A stretch of 5,723 bases of DNA from Candidatus Segetimicrobium genomatis (GCA_005882445.1 VBAN01000142.1:1-5723); one strand, 5' to 3'; shown: positions 1-5,723, counted from the stretch's first letter. A program made the numbers and translations. The notes: generated by a model not told the origin, from the letters alone.

Positions 1-2
1 AC

Positions 3-521
3 GTCTTCGTGAGCCCGGTCAGCACCGCGGAGTTCATCGCCGCGATGCTGCTGCTCGGGGTGATGAAGGTCATCGTGACCGGGCTCCTGCTGTCCGCCCT
101 GGCCCTCGTCCTGTACGCCTTCAACCTCTTCCAGTTCGGGCTGCCGCTGATCCCGTTCGTTCTCAACCTGCTCCTCGCCGCGTGGGGGATCGGCCTCATT
201 ACCACCGCGATGATCCTGCGCTTCGGCCAGGGCGCGGAGATGCTGGCCTGGGCGATCCCGTTCCTCTTCCAGCCGTTCTCCGCGGTCTTCTACCCCGTCA
301 CGGTCCTCCCGGCGTTCCTCCGGCCCGCCGCGTGGGCGCTCCGCACCACCCACGCGTTTGAAGGCATGCGCGCCGTCTTGAGCGGGAGCGCCGTCCCGTG
401 GAACCTGGCCGGGTGGGCGCTCGCGGAGAACGTCGTGCTCCTGGCGCTGAGCGCCGTGGTCTTCGCCCGGGTGATGTACATCGCGCGCGACCGAGGTCTG
501 CTGCTGCGTCTGGAAGGCTAG
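3..521 (+). CDS. ABC-2 type transporter permease, C-terminal part (5' truncated)
   Basis: This is the membrane-embedded permease subunit of an ABC-2 family exporter, which works in the cytoplasmic membrane with a separate ATPase subunit. The frame is already open at the left edge, so the GTG at position 9 is internal and the true start lies outside; about 172 residues are visible. They include at least four hydrophobic stretches: FIAAMLLLGVMK onward, a second around LNLLLAAWGIGLITTAM, a third around IPFLFQPFSAVFYPVTVLP, and a last one around LALSAVVFARVMYIA. The segment FQPFSAVFYPVTVLPAFL followed by THAFEGMR matches the conserved end of ABC-2 permeases (P-x-S-x-V-F-Y-P, then a T-H/Y-x-x-E-x-x-R turn). 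The tail RDRGLLLRLEG is a typical basic cytoplasmic end. The substrate (polysaccharide, drug or lipid) cannot be told from this part, and the ATPase gene would be expected upstream. The DUF72 gene follows after 5 nt. Confidence 0.85.
   Translation, partial: VFVSPVSTAEFIAAMLLLGVMKVIVTGLLLSALALVLYAFNLFQFGLPLIPFVLNLLLAAWGIGLITTAMILRFGQGAEMLAWAIPFLFQPFSAVFYPVTVLPAFLRPAAWALRTTHAFEGMRAVLSGSAVPWNLAGWALAENVVLLALSAVVFARVMYIARDRGLLLRLEG
512..517 (+). promoter_or_regulatory. Shine-Dalgarno for the DUF72 gene
   Basis: GGAAGG lies 9 nt before the ATG at 527 and inside the last codons of the upstream permease gene. It supports this ATG over the longer open frame that begins at 398, and suggests that the two genes are translated from one mRNA. 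Confidence 0.5.
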
Positions 522-526
522 GCGGC

Positions 527-1264
527 ATGAGCCAGCCTCCGGCGGAGACCTCCGCATCGCGGATCCTGGCCGGGACCTCGGGGTTCGCGTTTGCGGAGTG
601 GAAGGGCGGGTTCTATCCGCCGGACCTCAAGCAGGACCGGATGCTCGGCTTCTACGCCGGGCATCTCCCGACGGTGGAGATCAACGTGTCCTTCTACCGC
701 ATGCCCACCAGCAAAATGCTCGAAGACTGGAAGGCGCAGACGCCGCCGCACTTCCGGTTCGCCGTCAAGGCGCACCGGCGGATCACGCACATCAAGCGGC
801 TGCGGGACGTGGACGAGGAGGTGCGGTGGCTGCACGAGCGCGTGACCGAGCTCGGCGAGCGCCTCGGTCCGGTGCTGTTCCAGCTGCCCCCTTCGCTTCG
901 CCAGGATCTGGCGCTGCTGGAGGGCTTCCTCGCGACCCTCCGGCCGATGCCGTACGTGGCGGTCGAGTTCCGGCACGCCTCCTGGCACCAGGACGCGACC
1001 TACGATCTGCTGCGCCGCCACCGCGTCGCCCTCTGCATCGCGGAGGACGAGCAGTCCTGCGAGCCCCTCGTGCACACCGCTTCCTTCGGGTACTATCGCC
1101 TGCACCGGCTCCAGTACACGACCGCGCAGCTGGAGGGGTGGGCCGATCACCTCAGGTCGGCGCCGCACCTCTCGCCGGTGTTTTGCTACTTCACCCACGA
1201 GACCGGCCCCGAAGCGATAGCCTACGCCCGCGCGCTCACGGACCTCGTCCGCGCCGCGCCGTAG
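527..1264 (+). CDS. DUF72 (YecE-like) domain protein
   Basis: This 245-residue cytosolic protein belongs to the DUF72 family (PF01904), a TIM-barrel-like family with no firmly established biochemical role. It covers the full family length. Diagnostic motifs are GTSGFAFAEWKGGFYPPDLK (residues 16-35, the family's G-T-S-G-[WF] start), VEINVSFYRMP (50-60), FRFAVKAHRRITH (77-88), LGPVLFQLPPSL (113-124), VAVEFRHASW (144-153) and CYFTHE (220-225). The last matches the family's C-terminal Y-F-x-x-[DE] strand but has T-H where many members have N-N. The frame is open upstream to 398, but that extension overlaps the permease and is Arg/Ala/Gly-rich. The ATG at 527 has a Shine-Dalgarno and places the conserved GTSG motif near the N-terminus, as is usual. 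It follows the permease by 5 nt and precedes ligD by 44 nt. A role in nucleic-acid metabolism beside ligD is only a guess from position. Confidence 0.92.
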   Translation: MSQPPAETSASRILAGTSGFAFAEWKGGFYPPDLKQDRMLGFYAGHLPTVEINVSFYRMPTSKMLEDWKAQTPPHFRFAVKAHRRITHIKRLRDVDEEVRWLHERVTELGERLGPVLFQLPPSLRQDLALLEGFLATLRPMPYVAVEFRHASWHQDATYDLLRRHRVALCIAEDEQSCEPLVHTASFGYYRLHRLQYTTAQLEGWADHLRSAPHLSPVFCYFTHETGPEAIAYARALTDLVRAAP

Positions 1265-1293
1265 TTCGCGCGCCCCCGCAGCCCTGCCGGTTC

Positions 1294-1302
1294 TGGTACG
1301 AT
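1294..1302 (+). promoter_or_regulatory. Extended -10 promoter element of ligD (possible leaderless transcript)
   Basis: TGGTACGAT reads as an extended -10: TG, one spacer base, then TACGAT (1297-1302), which fits the TAnnnT pattern. Only 6 nt separate it from the GTG at 1309, so transcription would be expected to begin at or next to the start codon. No purine-rich Shine-Dalgarno precedes this GTG, which fits leaderless translation. No good -35 is present at 16-18 nt upstream (the region is C-rich); extended -10 promoters often lack one. Transcription from the upstream genes is also possible. Confidence 0.45.
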
Positions 1303-1308
1303 CACCGT

Positions 1309-4122
1309 GTGGGTCTCGAGGATTATCGGCGGAAGCGGCGCTTCACGGACACCCCGGAGCCTCAGGGCGCGCCCGGCGCGCAGAGCGCGCATCCCCGATT
1401 CGTGGTGCAGGAGCACCACGCCCGGAATGTCCACTGGGATCTCCGGTTGGAAATGGAAGGCGTCCTGCGCTCGTGGGCGATCCCGAAGGGGCCGTCGCTC
1501 GATCCGGCCGACAAGCGGCTCGCCGTGCTGGTCGAGGACCATCCCATCGAGTACGGGGAGTTCGAAGGCGTCATCCCCCCGGGCAACTATGGCGCCGGTA
1601 CGGTCATGCTCTGGGACCGCGGAACCTACGAGTGTCTCGAAGGCGATCCCGCCGAGGCGTTCCGGCGCGGGAAGCTCACCCTGGTCTTCTCCGGCGAGAA
1701 GCTGCGGGGCGAGTTCCATTTCGTCCAGACCAAGCGCAACAACGGCCGCGACTGGCTGCTGTTCAAGGGGAAAGACGGGTTCGCCACGTCAGGATACAGC
1801 CCGTTGGGCACGCGCTCGATCAAGAGCGGCCGCCTGATCGAGACCATTCGGGCCGACAAGGACGCGCGCTGGACCGCATCGGCCGGGCCGAACGCGGCAT
1901 CCGGCCCACGCCCGCCCCTCCCGGGATCGCAGGGCGCGAATCCGGCAGGATCGGATCCGAAGGTCACGACGGGCGCGCGAACGACAGCCGAGCCCCGCAC
2001 GGGCGCAGCGTCGCGGAAGAGCGCGCGGGCTCGGAAAGGCGGCGCGGAGGACCCGTTCCCGGCCCCGTTCCGGCCCATGCTGGCGCAGGCGGCCGCCCGG
2101 CCCTTCAACCGCGCGGGCTGGCAGTTCCCCGAGGTCGTTGAATCGCTCGCGAATCTCGATGGAGACGGCGCGGTGCTCGACGGCGAGATCATCGCCCCCG
2201 ACGAGCACGGCCGGCCGAGCTTTGCCCGGATGCAGGAGCGGTTCCACCTGGAACAGGAGTCCGAGGTACGGAAGGCCGCCGAGCGGATTTCGGTCGCCTA
2301 CGCCGTGTTCGACTGCCTGTACTGGGACGGCCGTGATCTGCGGGCGCACCCGCTCTCGGCGCGGCGGCGCGTGCTGGAGGAACTCACGCTTCCGGCGGGG
2401 ATGTTCCGCAGCGACACGGTGGAGGGCGAGGGACTCACGTTGTTCGAGGCGGCCCGCCAGCACGGGCTCGAGGGGATCATCGCCAAAAAGGCCGGCAGCC
2501 CCTACCGGCCCGGGACCCGCAGTCCGGACTGGGTGAAGATCAAGGTCCGCAGGACCCTCGAGGCGGTTGTGGGCGGGATCACGCGGGGCAAGGGCTACCG
2601 GAAGGGCACGTTTGGGGCGCTCGTCCTGGGTCAGTACGACCGCACGGGGGCGCTCGTGCACATCGGTCAGACGGGGGGCGGACTCAAGGACGCCGATCTC
2701 CGCCTCCTGCGCGCGCGCCTCGACCCTCTGGTCACCAAGACATGTCCGTTTGCCGAGGCGCCGGACACGCTGCAGCCGGCCACTTGGGTCCGTCCCGAGG
2801 TGGTGGTCGAGGTCGAGTACGGAGAGCGCACCCCGGACGGCAAGTTGCGGGCGCCGGTGTTCCTCAAGGTGCGGGACGACATCCCGGCCAAGGACGTGTT
2901 CCTCCCGCCGGACGAGACGGTCCCTCAGGCGGGCAACGGAATCCGGCCGGCCCCGGGGACTGCGGTGGCGGAGCGGGCCGCCGATCCTGCGGGATCGGGC
3001 CGCGGGCCCGCGAAGCCGGAGCGCGCCGATCCGGGGCCCGCGGGATCAGCGTCCGGCGCAACAGCACCGGTCCAAACGCGGGCGGCTGCGAAGAAGACGC
3101 CCGCCCCCTCCGAGGTGGCGTTCAGCAACCTGGACAAGATCTTCTTCCCGGAGCTCGGCCTGACCAAGGGCGATGTCATCGCCTACTACCGTACGATTGC
3201 CCCGTACCTGCTGCCGCACCTGAAGGATCGCCCGCTCACCCTGAGACGATGGCCCAATGGGATTCACGGCGAGGATTTCTTCCAGAAGGACATCCAGGAT
3301 GCGCCGCAGTTCGTGCGGACGGTCCGCATCTGGTCCGACCAGGGAGACCGCGACGTGCGCATGGCCGTCTGCGACGACGAGACGGTGCTCCTGTGGCTCG
3401 CGCAGATGGCCTGCATCGAGATGCACGCGTGGTTCTCGCGGATTGCGCCGGTCCCCGGGCGCGGCCGAAACCGGCCCGGCACGACCTTTGACCAATCGGA
3501 AGCGGCGATCGAGGCGAGCACGCTCAATGTCCCCGACTTCGTCGTCTTCGACATCGATCCGTTCCTGTTCCCGGAGGGCACGGGGCCGACCAGGCGCCAC
3601 GGCGAGCTCGACCCGGACTACACGCGCCGCGGGTTCGAGGCCGCCCGGCAGGCCGCGCTGTGGCTTCATGAGGCGCTCGAGGGGCTCGGCCTCCGCGCGT
3701 ACCTCAAGACATCGGGGAAGACCGGGCTGCACGCGTTCGTCCCGGTCGCGCGCCGGTACACGTTCGCGCAGACCCACGCCTTCGCGAAGACCGTGGCGAC
3801 GTGGCTCGAGCAGCAGCATCCGGAGGCGTTGACCACCGCGTGGGCGGTGCCGCAGCGCGTAGGCAAGGTTTTCCTCGACTACAACCAGAACGTCCGCGGC
3901 AAGACGCTCGCCAGCGTCTACAGCCTCCGGCCGGTGCCGCAGGCCACCGTCAGCGTGCCGGTCACCTGGGAGGAGCTGCGGGCCGGGTTCGACCCGCTGC
4001 AGTGGACGATCACCACGGTCTTCGGCCGGCTCGAACAGATCGGCGATCTGTGGGCGGATATCACCACGCAGGCCCAGCGGCTGGAGCCGCGCGCCAAGAA
4101 GGCCAATCGAAGCGAGGAGTAG
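1309..4122 (+). CDS. ligD: Multifunctional DNA repair protein LigD (PE-LIG-POL), ligase motif I missing
   Basis: LigD processes, fills and seals DNA ends in Ku-dependent non-homologous end joining. The 937-residue protein has three domains. The 3'-phosphoesterase (about 28-185) keeps H36, H42, D44, R46, H78 and Y82, equivalent to the catalytic/metal residues H42, H48, D50, R52, H84 and Y88 of Pseudomonas aeruginosa LigD. The ATP-dependent ligase (about 252-535) has FRPMLA, LDGEI (290-294), FDCLYWDG (334-341), LEGIIAKK (387-394), DWVKIK (407-412) and an OB fold ending FLKVRDD. The primase-polymerase (about 603-925) has the metal-binding pair in FDIDP (D748, D750), the SGKTGLH motif (802-808) and a probable third aspartate, D857. 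Ala/Pro/Gly-rich linkers separate the domains. The ligase lacks KxDGxR and the SRN motif: GWQF (270-273) runs straight into PEVVESL, so no adenylation lysine is visible. GTG 1309 is chosen because the phosphoesterase N-terminus begins here; the frame is open from 598, but that part is a shadow of the DUF72 gene. The domain order is that of Pseudomonas LigD, not of Mycobacterium (POL-PE-LIG). Confidence 0.95.
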   Translation: MGLEDYRRKRRFTDTPEPQGAPGAQSAHPRFVVQEHHARNVHWDLRLEMEGVLRSWAIPKGPSLDPADKRLAVLVEDHPIEYGEFEGVIPPGNYGAGTVMLWDRGTYECLEGDPAEAFRRGKLTLVFSGEKLRGEFHFVQTKRNNGRDWLLFKGKDGFATSGYSPLGTRSIKSGRLIETIRADKDARWTASAGPNAASGPRPPLPGSQGANPAGSDPKVTTGARTTAEPRTGAASRKSARARKGGAEDPFPAPFRPMLAQAAARPFNRAGWQFPEVVESLANLDGDGAVLDGEIIAPDEHGRPSFARMQERFHLEQESEVRKAAERISVAYAVFDCLYWDGRDLRAHPLSARRRVLEELTLPAGMFRSDTVEGEGLTLFEAARQHGLEGIIAKKAGSPYRPGTRSPDWVKIKVRRTLEAVVGGITRGKGYRKGTFGALVLGQYDRTGALVHIGQTGGGLKDADLRLLRARLDPLVTKTCPFAEAPDTLQPATWVRPEVVVEVEYGERTPDGKLRAPVFLKVRDDIPAKDVFLPPDETVPQAGNGIRPAPGTAVAERAADPAGSGRGPAKPERADPGPAGSASGATAPVQTRAAAKKTPAPSEVAFSNLDKIFFPELGLTKGDVIAYYRTIAPYLLPHLKDRPLTLRRWPNGIHGEDFFQKDIQDAPQFVRTVRIWSDQGDRDVRMAVCDDETVLLWLAQMACIEMHAWFSRIAPVPGRGRNRPGTTFDQSEAAIEASTLNVPDFVVFDIDPFLFPEGTGPTRRHGELDPDYTRRGFEAARQAALWLHEALEGLGLRAYLKTSGKTGLHAFVPVARRYTFAQTHAFAKTVATWLEQQHPEALTTAWAVPQRVGKVFLDYNQNVRGKTLASVYSLRPVPQATVSVPVTWEELRAGFDPLQWTITTVFGRLEQIGDLWADITTQAQRLEPRAKKANRSEE
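1867..2058 (+). other. Low-complexity linker between phosphoesterase and ligase domains of LigD
   Basis: Residues about 187-250 of LigD are rich in Ala, Gly, Pro, Ser, Thr and basic residues and match no domain. The end is strongly basic (ASRKSARARKGG), as is common in flexible DNA-binding linkers. The DNA carries several GGATC/GATCC words, including the 10-bp palindrome TCGGATCCGA at 1951-1960. Confidence 0.7.
2119..2136 (+). other. Junction of an apparent in-frame deletion in the ligase domain
   Basis: The codons here read W271-Q-F-P-E-V276. In ATP-dependent ligases of the LigD type, the W-x-[FY] of this site is followed by E-x-K-W-D-G-x-R, about 20 residues of beta strands, an S-R-N motif and then a [FY]-P-E-[LV] segment. 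Here the left flank joins the right flank directly after F273 (2125-2127). By comparison with the family layout, roughly 30 residues (about 90-100 bp) are absent. The frame continues without disturbance on both sides. Confidence 0.8.
2920..3108 (+). other. Low-complexity linker between ligase and polymerase domains of LigD
   Basis: Residues about 538-600 of LigD are Ala/Pro/Gly-rich with no recognisable fold. They contain a degenerate internal repeat: ADPAGSGRGPAKP followed by ADPGPAGSASGATAP. The end (RAAAKKTPAP) is basic. It joins the ligase OB fold to the polymerase, which begins at SNLDKIFFPELGLTK. Confidence 0.7.
2981..2998. repeat. Inverted repeat inside the second LigD linker
   Basis: CCGATCC (2981-2987) and GGATCGG (2992-2998) are perfect 7-bp inverted arms around a TGCG loop. 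A 12-bp perfect palindrome, CGCGGGCCCGCG, follows at 3001-3012, and a diverged copy of the GATCC...GGATC pair lies at 3028-3047. All are within coding sequence, so they most likely reflect repeat expansion of linker DNA and not a terminator. Confidence 0.6.
4114..4119 (+). promoter_or_regulatory. Shine-Dalgarno for the S51 peptidase gene, inside the ligD end
   Basis: GAGGAG lies in the last two sense codons of ligD (Glu-Glu), with only the ligD TAG between it and the ATG at 4123. The 3-nt spacing is shorter than usual. Together with the directly abutting stop and start, this suggests that terminating ribosomes restart on the downstream gene. Confidence 0.5.
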
Positions 4123-4824
4123 ATGTCTTCCTGCATCGTGGCGTTGGGCGGGGGCGGGTTCAGCATGGAACCGGAGAACCCGCGGCTCGACCGCTACGTC
4201 CTGTCGCTTGCCCGCCGGTCACCGCCGAAGATCTGCTTCGTGCCCACCGCGGGCGGCGATTCGGACAACTACATCGTGCGCTTCTACGATGCGTTCACCG
4301 TTGACCGCTGCCTGCCGTCGCACCTGCGGTTGTTCAGCCGGAAGATTCAGGACCTCCGCGAGTTCATTCTTCAACAAGATATCGTCTATGTCGGCGGCGG
4401 CGCGACGGCCTACCTGCTCGCCACTTGGCGGCTCGCGGGCCTCGACGCCATTTTCCGTGAGGCCTGGAAGCGCGGCGTCGTGCTGTCCGGCGTCAGCGCC
4501 GGCGCCGTGTGCTGGTTCGAGGCGGGGTTGACCGACTCGTTCGGCCGGCCGTTGCGGCCGCTGCGGGAGGGCCTCGGGTTTCTCCCCGGCAGCTTTTGCC
4601 CGCACTACGACGGCGAGAAGGACCGGCGCCCAGCCTACCAGCGGTCCGTGGCGGACGGCGACGTTCCCCCCGGGATCGCGGCCGATGATGGCGTCGCGCT
4701 CGTCTACCGGGACGCGGACCTGGCCGAGATCGTCTCGTCTCGACCCGCCGCCCGCGCGTGGCGCGTGGAACGGACGGCCGACGGTGCGCGCGAAACCGAG
4801 CTCATTCCGCGCTGCCTTGAGTGA
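4123..4824 (+). CDS. Peptidase S51 family protein (peptidase E-like)
   Basis: This is a 233-residue cytosolic serine hydrolase of family S51, which includes PepE (dipeptidase for N-terminal aspartate) and the related cyanophycinases. Visible motifs are the N-terminal strand IVALGGGGFS (5-14), CFVPTAGGDSDNYI (38-51), the glycine-rich DIVYVGGGATAYLL (86-99), and the nucleophile elbow SGVSAGAVCWF (122-132) with S125 as the probable catalytic serine. The probable catalytic histidine is H161 in FCPHYDG (158-164), and AADDGVAL (186-193) matches the family's acidic C-terminal motif. The length fits PepE-type members and is shorter than typical cyanophycinases. No signal peptide is present. The ATG at 4123 is needed to keep the first strand; the next in-frame ATG (residue 15) would remove it. 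The gene abuts ligD with no gap, so co-expression is likely, though no functional link with end joining is known to me. Exact substrate is uncertain. Confidence 0.9.
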   Translation: MSSCIVALGGGGFSMEPENPRLDRYVLSLARRSPPKICFVPTAGGDSDNYIVRFYDAFTVDRCLPSHLRLFSRKIQDLREFILQQDIVYVGGGATAYLLATWRLAGLDAIFREAWKRGVVLSGVSAGAVCWFEAGLTDSFGRPLRPLREGLGFLPGSFCPHYDGEKDRRPAYQRSVADGDVPPGIAADDGVALVYRDADLAEIVSSRPAARAWRVERTADGARETELIPRCLE

Positions 4825-4860
4825 CCAACCGGGTGAGTTCCCGCCTCGCGGAGAGAGGCC

Positions 4861-4890
4861 TTGACCACGGGCCGCGCGCCCGCCTAGAAT
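4861..4890 (+). promoter_or_regulatory. Sigma-70-type promoter of the aminotransferase gene
   Basis: TTGACC (4861-4866) and TAGAAT (4885-4890) are separated by 18 nt. Each differs from the housekeeping consensus at one position. Transcription should begin near 4897, giving a leader of about 29 nt before the ATG at 4926. It lies in the 101-nt gap after the S51 gene (4825-4925), which otherwise holds only the ribosome binding site and weak GC-rich hairpins. Confidence 0.75.
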
Positions 4891-4910
4891 CGTTCCAGAC
4901 GCCCGGCAGA

Positions 4911-4918
4911 GAGAGGAG
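4911..4918 (+). promoter_or_regulatory. Shine-Dalgarno of the aminotransferase gene
   Basis: GAGAGGAG ends 7 nt before the ATG at 4926. This is a strong match and good spacing, and it fixes the start codon. Confidence 0.8.
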
Positions 4919-4925
4919 CAGGTTC

Positions 4926-5723
4926 ATGCCCAGCACCCACCCCAAGTTTATCTGGTTCAACGGCGCGGTTGTGCCCTGGGACGAGGCGAAGGTCCACGTC
5001 TCGACCGCCACGGTGCTCCGCGGCGCGAACGTGTTCGAGGGCGTCCGCGCCTATTGGAACACCGACGAGCGCGAGCTCTACATCTTCCGCAACGATGAGC
5101 ACATGGCGCGCCTGTGGAACTCCACGAAGATCATGCGCATGGCCGTCCCCTGGTCGAAGGAAGACCTCACGCAGGCGCAGATCGAGGTGATCCGCGCCAA
5201 CGGGTTCGAGGGGACCGTGTGGTTCCGGCTCACGCTGTACGTGGGGGAGGGCGAGGAGTCCATCTGGCCGCCCGAGCAATTGCCGGTCGGCGGCTTTATC
5301 ATGCCCCGGCTCGCCCCCCACTCACCGGGGATCTCCGAGGGGATCGATACCTGCATCAGCACGTGGACGCGGATCGGCGACACCACGGTGCCCCCGCGCG
5401 TCAAGTCGGGAGCGAACTACCACAACGCCCGGCTGGCGGTCATGGAGGCGCGCACGAACGGGTACGCCGGCCAGCCGATCATGCTGAACGAGCGGGGGAA
5501 GGTGTCCGAGGGACCGGGGGCGTGCTTCTTCATCGTCCGCGACGGGGCGATGATCACGGCGCCCGTCACCTCCAACATCCTCGAGTCGATCACCCGCGAG
5601 ACCGTGCTGGAGCTGGGCCGCGATGTCCTGAGGCTGCGCGTCGTGGAGCGCGAGATCGATCGGACGGAGATCTACATCGCCGACGAGGCGTTCTTCTGCG
5701 GCAGCGGGTGGGAGGTCACCCCG
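4926..5723 (+). CDS. Branched-chain aminotransferase-like class IV aminotransferase (3' truncated)
   Basis: This PLP enzyme of the class IV (fold-type IV) aminotransferases is closest to branched-chain aminotransferases (IlvE), which move amino groups between glutamate and the keto acids of Leu, Ile and Val. The visible 266 residues run to the right edge without a stop; about 40-45 residues are probably missing by comparison with the 309-residue E. coli IlvE. Motifs are FIWFNGAVVPWDEAKVHV (8-25), RGANVFEGVRAY (32-43), EHMARL with R62 for the PLP phosphate, WFRLTLYVG (99-107), the Schiff-base lysine K160 in VKSGANYHNA (159-168), VSEGPGACFFIV (193-204) with E195 facing the pyridine nitrogen, SNILESITRE (216-225) and FFCGSGWEVTP (256-266). 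Two substrate-pocket positions differ from E. coli IlvE: R32 in place of Y31, and G-S-G-W-E in place of G-T-A-A-E, so another amino acid substrate is possible. It has its own promoter and ribosome binding site and is probably not part of the ligD unit. Confidence 0.9.
   Translation, partial: MPSTHPKFIWFNGAVVPWDEAKVHVSTATVLRGANVFEGVRAYWNTDERELYIFRNDEHMARLWNSTKIMRMAVPWSKEDLTQAQIEVIRANGFEGTVWFRLTLYVGEGEESIWPPEQLPVGGFIMPRLAPHSPGISEGIDTCISTWTRIGDTTVPPRVKSGANYHNARLAVMEARTNGYAGQPIMLNERGKVSEGPGACFFIVRDGAMITAPVTSNILESITRETVLELGRDVLRLRVVEREIDRTEIYIADEAFFCGSGWEVTP

Noticed and set aside
398..526. 43-residue N-terminal extension of the DUF72 protein from the ATG at 398
   Set aside because: It overlaps the permease coding sequence, has unnatural Arg/Gly/Ala composition, and the ATG at 527 has a Shine-Dalgarno and fits the family N-terminus.
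598..1308. Open frame upstream of ligD that would extend LigD by 237 residues
   Set aside because: It overlaps the DUF72 gene in another frame, is Arg/Ala/Pro-rich without family similarity, and the LigD phosphoesterase N-terminus begins naturally at GTG 1309.
2101..2187. A frameshift as the explanation for the missing KxDG motif
   Set aside because: Only about 50 nt lie between GWQF and LDGEI, too short to encode the missing segment in any frame, and the LigD frame continues correctly on both sides.
1789..2661. 290-residue antisense open frame across the LigD ligase domain
   Set aside because: Antisense open frames are expected opposite GC-rich genes; the translation is Arg/Pro-rich with no recognisable family, and the + strand gene is certain. 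The same applies to the antisense frames at 518-1198 and 3046-3819.
4843..4859. GCCTC...GAGGC hairpin after the S51 gene as a terminator
   Set aside because: The stem is 5 bp with a 7-nt loop and no T-run follows; the next bases form the -35 element of the aminotransferase promoter.
4868..4882. CGGGC...GCCCG inverted repeat as a terminator or operator
   Set aside because: It lies in the GC-rich spacer between the -35 and -10 elements and has no T-run. A 5-bp match is easily expected by chance at this base composition.

Overview
The window is a GC-rich, densely packed stretch of bacterial chromosome with five genes, all on the + strand. The short intergenic gaps, strong G/C preference at third codon positions, GTG start, sigma-70-like promoters and a three-domain LigD suggest a soil or subsurface bacterium of a high-GC lineage. 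The sequence alone does not allow a phylum to be named. There is no RNA gene, CRISPR array, insertion sequence or phage gene.

Layout. (1) 3-521: the C-terminal part of an ABC-2 family membrane permease, cut by the left edge. (2) 527-1264: a DUF72 (YecE-like) protein starting 5 nt after the permease stop. (3) 1309-4122: a 937-residue LigD with the order 3'-phosphoesterase, ATP-dependent ligase, primase-polymerase. It is preceded by an extended -10 element so close to the GTG start that the mRNA may be leaderless. (4) 4123-4824: a peptidase S51 (peptidase E-like) serine hydrolase whose ATG directly follows the ligD stop. (5) 4926-5723: a fold-type IV PLP aminotransferase annotated as branched-chain aminotransferase, cut by the right edge, with its own clear promoter and ribosome binding site.

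How the genes work together. Permease and DUF72 look co-transcribed. ligD and the S51 gene form a tightly coupled pair, and the aminotransferase is a separate transcription unit. LigD is the end-processing, gap-filling and sealing enzyme of bacterial non-homologous end joining (NHEJ). Its usual partner Ku is not in the window.

Main point of interest. The ligase domain of LigD lacks about 30 residues exactly where motif I (KxDGxR, with the lysine that carries AMP) and the following SRN motif should be. The reading frame is kept, and all other ligase motifs and both other active sites are intact. Either this is a LigD that has lost nick sealing but kept phosphoesterase and polymerase, or the assembly dropped roughly 90-100 bp. 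Raw reads or the orthologues would settle it.
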